Of a stretch of 64,000 nucleotides of DNA, positions 33,736 through 42,359 are shown piece by piece. A program made the position numbers and the translations under genes. The DNA comes from Vibrio sp. 05-20-BW147. Its GTDB lineage: Bacteria; Pseudomonadota; Gammaproteobacteria; Enterobacterales; Vibrionaceae. The DNA lies in the NCBI RefSeq assembly GCF_013369385.1, contig NZ_SZTO01000025.1, positions 1 to 64,000 of the forward strand, read 5' to 3'. How positions within the stretch are numbered: position 1 is the first letter of the stretch; every line of letters begins with the position of its first letter. Under the pieces are notes generated by a model that saw nothing but the letters and a program-made list of their open reading frames with translations, did no database searches and was not told where the DNA came from.

Positions 33736-34562
33736 TATTGCCCTTGCTTTAACGCCTCTCGTACTTCTTGGGGAGTGGGTGGCGGAAACACAACGCCTCT
33801 CTCTTCTAGCATGACCTTCGCCTTATGCATATCTTCACTCAACCTAAAACTAGGATTCTTGCGATTATTTGCGAAAACAGTCTCTATAGCGTGAGCAAGT
33901 GTCACCCCTGCATTATTTGGTTTCGTATAATCGATACCAAGTTCAAGTAATTTAACGACAAAATCGTATTTTAATAATCCTGTGGCATACAACGCTGCAT
34001 TCCTATTCGAATTATCCGTAGCATTGATATCGACACCGTTTTCCAGTAACCAACTAAACTGTTGCCAATTGTCATGCCCGATACAACGAAATAACGCGGG
34101 ATGCCCGGTAGAATTATCGCGAGAATCGGGACTAGCCCCATACTCCAATAACAAACGAAACAACTTATTGTCACCATCACCTGCAATAATTGCCAACGGC
34201 TGCGCAGGCTTGGGCCCTGTGCGGTTGATCTCAATCATGGCGGGGAAATTAGGGTCCGCCCCCAGTTGCAATGCTAGTTCAACGGCACTGAGGTCTTTTT
34301 GCATGATAAGCCACAGTAATGGCGTAATGCCTTCTTTTCCGCGTACGTTCAGCTCAACGCCTTGCGCTAACATTGATTTAGCTGCTGCGGCATCATGCCG
34401 TTGAATCGCACGTAATAAAATGACCATCTTCGCATCAAAAAATAAATCCGCTTTCATATCTTTTCCTTCAAACTTGCAGCCGCTTAACAGGCTAAGAAGC
34501 ACAATCATTAATACGGCAGATACTTTGCTTATTGTTGAAAATAATCGTTTCCAATTAACCAT
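33735..34562 (-). CDS. Ankyrin-repeat lipoprotein, copy 2
   Basis: 275 residues from the ATG at 34562. Lipoprotein signal LLSLLSGC, then the same ankyrin repeats as copy 1 and a divergent segment (KLLELGIDYTKPNNAGVTLA) before the shared C-terminal tail. The upstream 50 bases (GATATGCCTTTGAAAATG and on) are also nearly the same as those of copy 1, so the duplication includes the promoter-proximal leader. The stop codon TAG uses the last base of the IS. It is the nearest downstream gene to the orphan toxin/immunity-like string. Confidence 0.85.
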   Translation of the reverse strand: MVNWKRLFSTISKVSAVLMIVLLSLLSGCKFEGKDMKADLFFDAKMVILLRAIQRHDAAAAKSMLAQGVELNVRGKEGITPLLWLIMQKDLSAVELALQLGADPNFPAMIEINRTGPKPAQPLAIIAGDGDNKLFRLLLEYGASPDSRDNSTGHPALFRCIGHDNWQQFSWLLENGVDINATDNSNRNAALYATGLLKYDFVVKLLELGIDYTKPNNAGVTLAHAIETVFANNRKNPSFRLSEDMHKAKVMLEERGVVFPPPTPQEVREALKQGQ

Positions 34563-34802
34563 GATATGCCTTTGAAAATGTAGGTAGCTACAAACACTCT
34601 TCGTCGTAATGTGCGCTGTCCCGTGTGTTATTGTTGAACTACCATAGGCAAAGATAAGCATTAAGCTATTATTTGAATGGATAGAAAAATAAAGTTGAAC
34701 CTTTTAACCTAGCTTGACAGACTTAGCACGAAGGTATTTCCAACACCCATTAGCTCGTTAATTACTTCAAGCAACGAACTCAAACTAATTTTACTGCTCA
34801 TC

Positions 34803-35312
34803 TCACTTATATTGCTCACCCAGTTTTTTCAACAAGTCCAAAAAACCGAGATCATAAAGAAAATGGTAACTAAACGAAATTCGTGTGGGCATATAAGAGT
34901 TGCCAACATCCAATGAACTTTGACGTGAACGATTAACAAGATGATAACCTTGTGTCGCCGCTTGTACACAAAGCATTTCTCCGTCGACATTCTCATCGGC
35001 ACTGGTCATCGCTCCCGCGTGTAAGCCGCCGGCCGCCGGCGGCTTGCGGAACTCCTCTAGCGCTTTAGGGAACCAGCTAAGAACCCTGAGAGGGAAGTCG
35101 AATTGTTTGCAATAATATTGATCCGTTTTTAAATTCCTATACGCTTTCAAAATTGATAAATAATTATCCCGTTTCACAAGCACATATAAGTCTTCCGCCT
35201 CAGTAGTATCCAATAGACGACCTATTTCAATTGCGCCCGTTGGCAACTGATCATGCTGAGTGATCGTTGGTAAAGCAGCTTGTACCGGGTATTTTTGTAT
35301 GGAATAGCTCAT
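34803..35312 (-). CDS. Unknown protein, candidate immunity protein
   Basis: 169 residues, no signal peptide and no recognised domain. It has an even mix of charged residues and aromatic-rich helices (YHFLYDLGFLDLLKKLGEQY at the end). Its ATG overlaps the TGA of the 50-codon frame upstream (ATGA), so the two are translationally coupled. That coupling, and the place in the row of small genes behind a truncated secreted adhesin, fit a cytoplasmic immunity gene next to a toxin tail. A stretch encoding KPPAAGGLHAG is locally GC-rich and contains a perfect GCCGCCGGC palindrome. Confidence 0.65.
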   Translation of the reverse strand: MSYSIQKYPVQAALPTITQHDQLPTGAIEIGRLLDTTEAEDLYVLVKRDNYLSILKAYRNLKTDQYYCKQFDFPLRVLSWFPKALEEFRKPPAAGGLHAGAMTSADENVDGEMLCVQAATQGYHLVNRSRQSSLDVGNSYMPTRISFSYHFLYDLGFLDLLKKLGEQYK

Positions 35313-35461
35313 AACGGTTTAAGATCCTTAATGATGACAATAGCACCAGCGTCGTGTAATTCTTTTAAGTTAATAGTCTTACGCTCGAAATTCAGCGTTT
35401 CTACTGCGCCGAAATTATTCGCACTATTAGGGTTAAGGTCTTTCGTCAAGCCGTTACCCAC
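35309..35461 (-). CDS. 50-codon frame, possible orphan toxin tail
   Basis: A GTG start with AAGG 8 bases upstream and a TGA stop overlapping the next ATG. It reads VGNGLTKDLNPNSANNFG, then LKELHDAGAIVIIKDLKPL. The sequence has no start-like N-terminal features and resembles the last part of a larger C-terminal domain. Its coupling to the 169-residue gene is the strongest sign that it is translated. Family unknown. Confidence 0.5.
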   Translation of the reverse strand: MGNGLTKDLNPNSANNFGAVETLNFERKTINLKELHDAGAIVIIKDLKPL

Positions 35462-35466
35462 GTAAT

Positions 35467-35895
35467 CTACCTTTTTATAGCAGTTCCTTTAATGATGATC
35501 TCCTCATCTATTTGCTCAATTGATTCTAAAGAGTCGACGACATAACTAGCTACGTCATTATCTTCATCAAAAACAATACCAAGAATATCGAACTTATGGT
35601 AAGCATAAAGATAGTCATAGAGATATGAGCCCTCGATATCGATGAACTCCAGTAATGATGGATAATTTGTTGCTCTAGGATACGGAGGATCGAATTCACC
35701 AGTGATTTGGTCATCTTCTTTAAGATCTTCAACACCGTCATCGTACAAAGGGGTCAATTTTTCTAATAATTCGCTTTTAACTATTTTTATTTCGTAGGAT
35801 AAAGTCTGTAAGCCTTGCCCTTTTCCAAAGCTTAACTGGCAAAAAGTCATCGCATTAGAATCTATGTTATTTTTATTTTCTTTAAGCGAAATCAT
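35467..35895 (-). CDS. Unknown acidic protein, candidate immunity protein
   Basis: 142 residues, very acidic (stretches such as DDGVEDLKEDD and FDEDNDVASYVV), soluble, no recognised domain. It starts 2 bases after the stop of the 64-codon gene upstream. Strongly acidic small proteins encoded directly after a toxin tail are typical of nuclease-type immunity proteins. No direct evidence of function. Low GC compared with chromosomal neighbours. Confidence 0.65.
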   Translation of the reverse strand: MISLKENKNNIDSNAMTFCQLSFGKGQGLQTLSYEIKIVKSELLEKLTPLYDDGVEDLKEDDQITGEFDPPYPRATNYPSLLEFIDIEGSYLYDYLYAYHKFDILGIVFDEDNDVASYVVDSLESIEQIDEEIIIKGTAIKR

Positions 35896-35897
35896 TT

Positions 35898-36092
35898 TTA
35901 ACCTCCTGGAGGTAAGATAATAATTTTTCCATCGGGATCTATTGTTATTGACCCCGAAGGAGTATACGGCTGACCGGCTTTCAAGTCTCCCCCAGCTCTA
36001 ATTCCGGCTCTTTGGAAAAACTGTTCTGGCGTTGTCATTGTTTCGATTGTTTGCGTACTTTTACCCAGGGCGGGATCGCACTTTGTTAACAA
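35898..36092 (-). CDS. 64-codon frame, possible orphan toxin tail
   Basis: Open from an upstream TGA near 36108; possible starts are TTG at 36092 or ATG at 36038, neither with a good ribosome-binding site. It reads TPEQFFQRAGIRAGGDLKAG and ends ITIDPDGKIIILPPGG. It lies between the truncated adhesin and the acidic gene, and looks like the C-terminal end of a longer protein whose front is missing. No family recognised. Confidence 0.5.
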   Translation of the reverse strand: MLTKCDPALGKSTQTIETMTTPEQFFQRAGIRAGGDLKAGQPYTPSGSITIDPDGKIIILPPGG

Positions 36093-36151
36093 ATATGATC
36101 TAATTGTGCCAAACCCTCAGCAGCACAGTCATTTTGAACCTTATTGAACAC

Positions 36152-37315
36152 TTATCTGTTGTAGAAGATACTCGCTCGGACATCAACCAAAAACACGACC
36201 TTATCGATGTTATGTTCCTTGTTATTAGCGCTGGTTTGTGACTCGGTGTAACCGCTGAGCGTGAAGGTTTCATCGCCTTCGTACACGCCATCGTCGGTTG
36301 TCGACACCGAGACGCGGAACGTCGTGTCGTCTGCTGGAACATCCACCTCGAAGGTTCCATCGGCATTGACCGCTACTGTCTCTGTCGTACCGTTTTCATA
36401 AGTAATCGTCACACTCGTGTTGGTGAAGTCCGTGCCCGCCGTCGCGCTGTCGCCCGCCAACATCGTCGCTGTGCCAGTCACTTCATTCGCGCTGGTTTGT
36501 GACTCGGTGTAACCGCTGAGCGTGAAGGTTTCGTCGCCTTCGTACACGCCATCGTCGGTGGTTTGGACGGAGACGCTAAAGTGGGTGTCACCCGCTGGGA
36601 CAGTGACCACGAAGGTGCCATCGCCATTGACCGCCACCGTTTGGGTACTGCCGTCTTTGTAGGTCACGGTCACTTCGCTGTCAGTGAAGTCCGTGCCTGC
36701 GGTGGCGCTGTCGCCCGCTAAGGTCAACGTCACCGTGGTCGCCGTGGTGCTGGCGTTGCTCAAGTTGACCTCAAACGTAGCGCTCTCCCCTTCAGACACG
36801 ATTGGGCTGCTGATGCTCGATACCGCTGGGATACTAGCATCTGGAGTTTCTATACTATCCGTACTACCGTCAGTACTGCTAAAGCGATTCTTATATAGCT
36901 CGAGCAACGTTAGACTTTGCGTTTTACTTAACCCCAGTGCCTGCAAGCCTTGCGTGGAAAAATCTGTGCTTGCCAACAACTCTGCACCAGTGCGAGATAC
37001 CGAAACACCAGCGACCAAGCTTGAACCACCAGCTTCACCAGCTGCCGCTGCAAACTCATCACCAAGTTGGGTAGGATCTTGCCCTTGCTCTAACGCAGCA
37101 AAGATTTGTTGAATATCATCAGTTATGTTGTTTTCACCACTTTCAGTTGCGATGCGAATCTGAGTGACATCAGTATCTTCCAACGTTTCAATAACTAATT
37201 CTCCAGGCGCAATTTTTTGTCCAGGCGCCAAAATTTTAATTTGACCATCTAAACCCAGAACAACGATACGTCCAGCAGTAAGCGACGCGCCGGCAAGGAA
37301 GGCTGTGAAATCCAT
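36152..37315 (-). pseudogene. LapA-like retention-module adhesin, truncated/collapsed
   Basis: 387 residues from the ATG at 37315 (GAGG 7 bases upstream). Residues 1-130 form a retention module (AGRIVVLGLDGQIKILAPG, DITDDIQQ-like helix) with AAAAG at 89-93, resembling the di-alanine site cut by the LapG protease. Then comes one near-complete Ig-like/Calx-beta-like repeat, and a partial second fused at GTATM-LAGDSATAG, where an inter-repeat linker is missing. The end NKEHNIDKVVFLVDVRASIF is unrelated and AT-rich. Intact members run to thousands of residues and end in a type I secretion signal, absent here. Recombination or assembly collapse across repeats could explain it. Confidence 0.75.
36224..36721 (-). 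repeat. Tandem 261-bp adhesin repeat, one full and one partial copy
   Basis: Unit 1 covers 36461-36721 (87 codons) and unit 2 runs from 36460 to about 36224. The 3' parts, encoding TTDDGVYEGDETFTLSGYTE, are almost identical at the DNA level, while the 5' parts diverge moderately. Confidence 0.8.
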
Positions 37316-37735
37316 AAATAACCTCTGAGATGACTGTAGTACTTTCGCCAATTTTTTGACTGACGGACTAGTTCTATTTTGCTAACAAATAATATACCAA
37401 ACACCGATAGAATGAGCACCTTCAAATCTTAATGAACTAACATTTACTTCACTTAATGGCGACTTTGATCACGCGGTCTCATTTTTGAACCAAAATCACA
37501 CTGCAATTTGCGTCATTAAAAAAATAAAACTGCTATATAATTTAATTTCAATAAGTTAGAATTTGGGCAAACAAGCGACTACAATGTCTCAAATGTACAA
37601 GCTCTTCTTGAATTCTTACCATTCACAAAGGTGATGTTAGTGTTAAAATATTGACGTTTTCTTTTAACAATCTCAAAATTAAGACGGCTTATACCTTAGA
37701 CTCAAAACTTCGAACAGATTAGTAGGAGAAACACA
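37316..37735. other. Divergent promoter region, adhesin / TolC-like gene
   Basis: 420 bases, AT-rich, without a coding frame. The AGGAG site of the TolC-like gene is at its right end. No clear operator was recognised, though the length suggests complex control of the adhesin. Confidence 0.45.
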
Positions 37736-39040
37736 GTGAAGTGGACACCGATCAATACATTCGCCTTAGGCGCAGTGTTGGCACTTCCTGCTACAGGACA
37801 GACGCTGGAGCAAGCGATATCAATAACGCTAGCTACTAACCCTGAACTCAAAAGTGCATTTAATGAATTTGTGAGTAAGCGTTATGCTAATGAGGCGTCT
37901 TCTGGTGCTTACTTACCCAGAATAGATCTAGACGCTGGAATAGGATACGAGTCGATTGACCCCGCAATTGGTGAAGAGACCGATCTCACACGTAAAGAAG
38001 CGTCTCTGACATTTACCCAACTTATCTGGGACGGTTCATCAACCTTAAACGATATGGACCGTACTGCCGCTGAAGCAGAGTCATTGCGTTATCAACTACT
38101 TGCAGACGCTCAAGACAAAGCGCTTGAAGTAACGAAAGTTTATCTAGACTCCGTCAAAGCCTATGAAATTTTGACCTTATCTGAGAGTAATCTTGCCACG
38201 CATAAGCGCATCTACAGCGACATTAAGAAACGAGTGAACTCCGGGATTGGTTCTACGGCTGATTTATCTCAGGTGGAAGCACGTCTTGCTAAAGCGCATG
38301 GCAACCTCGCTGCGGCTCAAAACAACTTGTTTGATTCTCATACTACGTTTACACGTTTGGTCGGACAAACTCCCCAGTCTTTGATATTTCCTCGTGCAGA
38401 TCAAACACAAATTCCCTACACCGTCGACGAAGCAATTAGCAAGGCTTTTGAACAGCATCCTGTAATTAAGGTGTCTCAAGTCGATGTGGATTCGGCGCGC
38501 TATCAATACAAGCAAACAAAAGGACGTAACTACCCTACGTTCTCTTTTGAAGCAGCACAAACATGGCGTGAAGATGCAGGTGGCATTGAAGGAAGTAGCG
38601 ATGAGTTAACAGCAATGTTGAGAATGCGTTACAACCTATACAACGGCGGTAGTGATTCAGCAAACTCAGAAAGTTCAGCACACCAGCTTAATAAAGCAAA
38701 AGATCTTCGTGAACGGACTTTTCGCAGCGTTGAGGAAGGTCTTCGCCTAGCATGGAGTGCGCTTGATTTAACATTGCAACAAAAAGAGTTTTTATCTGAT
38801 CACGTCGATTCTGCTTCAGATACGGTGATTGCGTATGAAAAGCAGTATCGTATTGGTAAGCGAACATTACTTGACTTGCTGAACACCGAAAATGAACTAT
38901 TTGAAGCTCGCAAAGGCTATTTGGATGCAAAATATGCTGAACAGTACGCAAAGTTCCGTGTAATGAACGCCACTGGTCAACTGCTTACTGCATTGCGTGT
39001 CGATATTCCACAGGAGTGGTTAGAGAAGGTGGAGTATTAA
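37736..39040 (+). CDS. TolC-family outer-membrane efflux/secretion protein
   Basis: 434 residues starting at a GTG with AGGAG 7 bases upstream. A short signal sequence ends near TGQ. Two repeated halves carry the outer membrane efflux pattern (TLEQAISITLATNPELKSAFNE, then VDEAISKAFEQHPVIKVSQVDV) with long coiled helices. Homologues next to retention-module adhesins (LapE/AggA type) form the outer-membrane channel in which the adhesin is retained. It is divergent from the truncated adhesin and co-transcribed with the OmpA-like gene one base downstream. Inner-membrane partners (LapB/LapC type) are not adjacent. Confidence 0.9.
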   Translation: MKWTPINTFALGAVLALPATGQTLEQAISITLATNPELKSAFNEFVSKRYANEASSGAYLPRIDLDAGIGYESIDPAIGEETDLTRKEASLTFTQLIWDGSSTLNDMDRTAAEAESLRYQLLADAQDKALEVTKVYLDSVKAYEILTLSESNLATHKRIYSDIKKRVNSGIGSTADLSQVEARLAKAHGNLAAAQNNLFDSHTTFTRLVGQTPQSLIFPRADQTQIPYTVDEAISKAFEQHPVIKVSQVDVDSARYQYKQTKGRNYPTFSFEAAQTWREDAGGIEGSSDELTAMLRMRYNLYNGGSDSANSESSAHQLNKAKDLRERTFRSVEEGLRLAWSALDLTLQQKEFLSDHVDSASDTVIAYEKQYRIGKRTLLDLLNTENELFEARKGYLDAKYAEQYAKFRVMNATGQLLTALRVDIPQEWLEKVEY

Positions 39041-39041
39041 T

Positions 39042-39668
39042 ATGAATAAGTTAATGATAGCTCTAACGTTATTGATGCTCATGTCTCAAGCAACGTACGC
39101 GTCTGACAAATCAGATGAGTACGAATATATTCAGACTCCAAGAGCTAACCAAATCGCCGACCTTCAAGATCAAGATCGAGATGGTGTGATTAATGCGCGT
39201 GATTTGTGCCCAGATACGCCAAGTACTGCTGAAATCGATAATGATGGTTGTGGTACTTATGTGAAGACCTCTCAGCAAATGCAAATTCGAGTTTTGTTTG
39301 CGAACGACTCAGATAAAATCAACCCTGTTTTCCGTAAGCAGATTAAGGAAATGTCTGAGTTTTTGAAGCTCTATCCATCAACCTCGATCGAGCTCCAGGG
39401 TTATGCAAGCCGTACAGGGAATGCCGAGCACAACTTAGATTTGTCCAAGCGACGTGCAAATAATGTACGTGACATGTTGATTGGGTACGGTATCGCTCAA
39501 AACCGAGTCCGTATCGTCGGGTTTGGTGACAGTGCAGTCGCCAATGAAGGGACAGATGAAGTTAGTCATGCACTTAACCGCCGAGTGGTTGCATCCGTTG
39601 TCGGATACAAAGGTGACGTAAAAGAAGAGTGGAATATATTCACTCGCTTACCCAAGGCGAAGAAATAA
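39042..39668 (+). CDS. OmpA-family protein with calcium-binding TSP3-like repeat
   Basis: 208 residues: signal peptide (cleavage after TYA), a type-3-thrombospondin-like Asp-rich segment (DLQDQDRDGVINARDLCPDTP), then a peptidoglycan-binding OmpA C-terminal domain (residues about 85-200, with LQGYASRTGNAEHNLDLSKRR, and NRRV near the end). It starts one base after the stop of the TolC-like gene. OmpA-like proteins are frequent third genes in adhesin type I secretion operons, probably anchoring the channel to the wall. Confidence 0.9.
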   Translation: MNKLMIALTLLMLMSQATYASDKSDEYEYIQTPRANQIADLQDQDRDGVINARDLCPDTPSTAEIDNDGCGTYVKTSQQMQIRVLFANDSDKINPVFRKQIKEMSEFLKLYPSTSIELQGYASRTGNAEHNLDLSKRRANNVRDMLIGYGIAQNRVRIVGFGDSAVANEGTDEVSHALNRRVVASVVGYKGDVKEEWNIFTRLPKAKK

Positions 39669-39675
39669 ACACTTT

Positions 39676-39700
39676 AAGGGGCCACTGGCCCCTTTTCTTT
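39676..39700 (+). terminator. Terminator after the OmpA-like gene
   Basis: AAGGGGCC and GGCCCCTT form an 8-bp stem with a 3-base loop, followed by TTCTTTT. Confidence 0.85.
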
Positions 39701-39780
39701 TGTCGCCATTTAATCTCACATTGGTAAATTTCCTATTAAATGGTACTCTTGGCGCCAGTTATTCTTAACGAGATTTTATC

Positions 39781-40131
39781 ATGAGCAAATTGACTGCCGA
39801 TATCCAAGCGAATTTAGACCTTTTCATTGAAGAAACTCAAAATACTAAGTTAGTTTGGGGATTACGCAACGAAGAAGGATGGCTAGCTTGTGACTCTACT
39901 GAGTTTGAAAACAGTGAAGTAATGCCTTTCTGGTCTGCAAAAGAAGATGCTCTCGCCCACAACGTTGAAGAATGGGCTGATTTTGAAGTACTGGAAATAC
40001 CCCTTGATATTTTTGTCGAAGATTGGTTGATCACCTTAGATGAAGACGGTGTGCTGGTTGGTATTAACTGGAATGCTCAACTTGAAGGTAAAGAAATCGA
40101 ACCGTCTGAACTGGCTAAGTTGTATTTGTAA
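39781..40131 (+). CDS. DUF2750-like protein
   Basis: 116 acidic residues: LFIEETQNTKLVWGLRNEEG, VMPFWSAKEDA, and WLITLDEDGVLVGINWN near the end. These are the conserved blocks of the DUF2750 family (unknown function). No signal peptide. Monocistronic, terminators on both sides. Confidence 0.85.
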   Translation: MSKLTADIQANLDLFIEETQNTKLVWGLRNEEGWLACDSTEFENSEVMPFWSAKEDALAHNVEEWADFEVLEIPLDIFVEDWLITLDEDGVLVGINWNAQLEGKEIEPSELAKLYL

Positions 40132-40152
40132 CCTTCAGCCCCTATCTCTCAT

Positions 40153-40181
40153 AAAACAGACCAGCGCGCTGGTCTGTTTTT
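40153..40181 (+). terminator. Terminator after the DUF2750 gene
   Basis: A self-complementary run AAAACAGACCAGC with GCTGGTCTGTTTT around a GC centre, then further T. Strong and bidirectional in form. Confidence 0.85.
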
Positions 40182-40315
40182 ACTGTCTAACTCATTTATA
40201 AAAAATATAAATTCAACGCTGTCTCATCTCGGGCCTTCTTGATCATCGAACTGATCACATTACCACTAAAACGTCTAGTGTTAAGCTAGAACACCATCTC
40301 ATTCTCACGATCACA

Positions 40316-42250
40316 ATGCTAAGAATTTCGTCTCTTTTACTCATTGCATTGCTGTCGTTCTCGACAGATTCATATGCAGAAAACAGTAGCTTACATCAAT
40401 GGTACGAGTTTTATCAGCAAAAACTCAAAACTGATCAAGAAGCTGCATTGCATCTCTTGAATCAACGTTATTCTGCGCTTTCACCGAGTGGTGAAAAACT
40501 GTATGTCAGTGGGTTGTTGTTCGGATACTTATCCCAAAGAAACCAACCTTATTACGGTGGAAGCCAACGCAGTGATAGTGAATTTGCACAGCAAGAGGCT
40601 CTTTATATCGATGCGCTTCTCAATAGAAAAAACAGTGAATATGACTTAGCCATCGATAAGTTCACAACGCTACTGCGCGACAAAAACACGAATAATTACA
40701 TTGAAAAAAAAGAGCTTTTTCTCTACCAACTTTGCTACACGCTGAATGAGCAAGGTGAACTCCACAAAGCGAAACACTTCTGTTCAAAGCTACAACAGCA
40801 GATAGATAACAATGACAGTACATTACTGCCGAAATACCTGAGCTATCGTATCATCGCCAACAATTTCAGCTACCGAGGCGAGCCCCATCTTGCGCTAGCA
40901 AACTACCAGAAGATGCTGCGCACCCTACCCGATAACGCCGATCGTTCAGGCGCTTTTAATGATATTGGCAACCAGTTGCGTGAAGTCAGCCAATTTCAAC
41001 AATCAGAAAACTACCTTCTCGATGCTTTGGCAATTAGACGAAATGCAAGCACGCCAACAGAGCTCGCTCAAGTGTTACACAGCCTCGCGCAACTCTATGC
41101 TGATTGGCATAAACACGAGCAAGCGGAGAGTTATTATCAACAAGCACTTGCCCTATTACGTAAAGACCAGCATACCTTCGGTCTCGCGATGACCTACTCC
41201 GGACTTGGCTCTCTGTATATTGAACAAGAGGAATTCGCTAAAGGGAAGGAACTGCTTAATCAAGCGCTAAATGAAGCCAACTTAGGTCAAAATCACCGTT
41301 TAAGCGCGGAAATTCATTATCGCTTTAGCCTTGCCTACTTAAAGGTAGGGGAACTTCAGGCGTCACTTTCTCATGCCGACCAAGCATATCAATCTGCGGT
41401 TTCAATGGATTTTCTTTCGCTTCAAGCAAAAGCATCACTACAACTTTCTGAGACTTATAAGGCACTGGCTGATTTTCCCCGAGCCTACGAGTGTTACCAT
41501 CGATATGCCGAGATCGAGTTTCGATTAAGAGACAAAGACACGACCAGTGCACTTGAAGCGTTGGATCTTGCTCAGCAGCAGTTTGAGTACCAGCTGCGCA
41601 TTGCACAGTTGCAAAGTGACAACGACAAAAAACTGATTGAGCTACAAAACTACCAACAGAAAAAATCACTGTATAGCTTATTGATCGCGGCAGCGCTTAT
41701 CGTTGTTGGGTTATTTTTTCTCACGAGTCAGCAAAAAAGAAAGCAATCTCAGCTCGATATGATGACGGGAGCATTGAATCGTGGCTCAGCGATCAAAGCA
41801 ATTAAGCAAGCCAGCTCAGCAAAGCGTCCACACAGCAAAAACGTTTTGATTCTGTTTGATCTCGATAACTTCAAATGGGTCAATGATCAGTTTGGCCATC
41901 CAACGGGAGATAAGCTGTTAATCACTATTTGCAAAACTTTGCTTGGAGAGCTGCAACGAGGCGATATTCTTGGCAGATTAGGTGGTGAGGAATTTATCTT
42001 GTTGCTGCGAGAAGTCGAAGATATCGATGTGCAATTTCGCGTTGAAAAGTTACATGACCTGATTAGCGAGTGTCGTGTCGCTTCTCCATCAAATACCGCG
42101 GTGTCTACTAGCGCTAGTTTCTCTTTTCTCGCTACTCCTAGAGCGCTTTCAGATTTCGATGAGCTCTACTCTATCTTGGATCAAGCTCTTTATCAGGCGA
42201 AGAAAAACGGCCGTAACACTATCATTGATGCCTACAACGCCGCGATTTAA
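40316..42250 (+). CDS. TPR-GGDEF diguanylate cyclase
   Basis: 644 residues: signal peptide (end near SYA), a periplasmic region with several tetratricopeptide repeats (about 130-400, e.g. LAQVLHSLAQLYADWHKHEQAESYYQQA), one membrane segment (about 457-475) and a cytoplasmic GGDEF domain with the active site GGEEF and the upstream FDLDNFKWVNDQFGH metal/GTP site. It should make cyclic di-GMP in response to something sensed by the periplasmic repeats. No RxxD inhibitory site is seen near the active site. A cyclase close to a LapA-like locus is suggestive, since c-di-GMP governs adhesin retention, but no link is shown. Confidence 0.92.
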   Translation: MLRISSLLLIALLSFSTDSYAENSSLHQWYEFYQQKLKTDQEAALHLLNQRYSALSPSGEKLYVSGLLFGYLSQRNQPYYGGSQRSDSEFAQQEALYIDALLNRKNSEYDLAIDKFTTLLRDKNTNNYIEKKELFLYQLCYTLNEQGELHKAKHFCSKLQQQIDNNDSTLLPKYLSYRIIANNFSYRGEPHLALANYQKMLRTLPDNADRSGAFNDIGNQLREVSQFQQSENYLLDALAIRRNASTPTELAQVLHSLAQLYADWHKHEQAESYYQQALALLRKDQHTFGLAMTYSGLGSLYIEQEEFAKGKELLNQALNEANLGQNHRLSAEIHYRFSLAYLKVGELQASLSHADQAYQSAVSMDFLSLQAKASLQLSETYKALADFPRAYECYHRYAEIEFRLRDKDTTSALEALDLAQQQFEYQLRIAQLQSDNDKKLIELQNYQQKKSLYSLLIAAALIVVGLFFLTSQQKRKQSQLDMMTGALNRGSAIKAIKQASSAKRPHSKNVLILFDLDNFKWVNDQFGHPTGDKLLITICKTLLGELQRGDILGRLGGEEFILLLREVEDIDVQFRVEKLHDLISECRVASPSNTAVSTSASFSFLATPRALSDFDELYSILDQALYQAKKNGRNTIIDAYNAAI

Positions 42251-42281
42251 ACCCATATTTGACCGAACAGAAAATGAAAAA

Positions 42282-42322
42282 GCGATAATTCCTGTGCGCT
42301 AAAGGTGCCAGAGAATTATCGC
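42282..42322. terminator. Long stem-loop between converging cyclase and queC genes
   Basis: GCGATAATTC and GAATTATCGC are perfect 10-bp arms around a 21-base loop. A-rich bases precede the left arm, so on the minus strand TTTTTCATTTT follows it; it may terminate queC transcripts. Confidence 0.55.
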
Positions 42323-42359
42323 GACTCAACAGCAATGCCGTCATCTTCTGTTTCGTTTA

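Noticed and set aside
32674..33744. 9-bp target duplication flanking the IS5-like element
   Set aside because: The flanking nonamers differ completely, so no duplication can be claimed.
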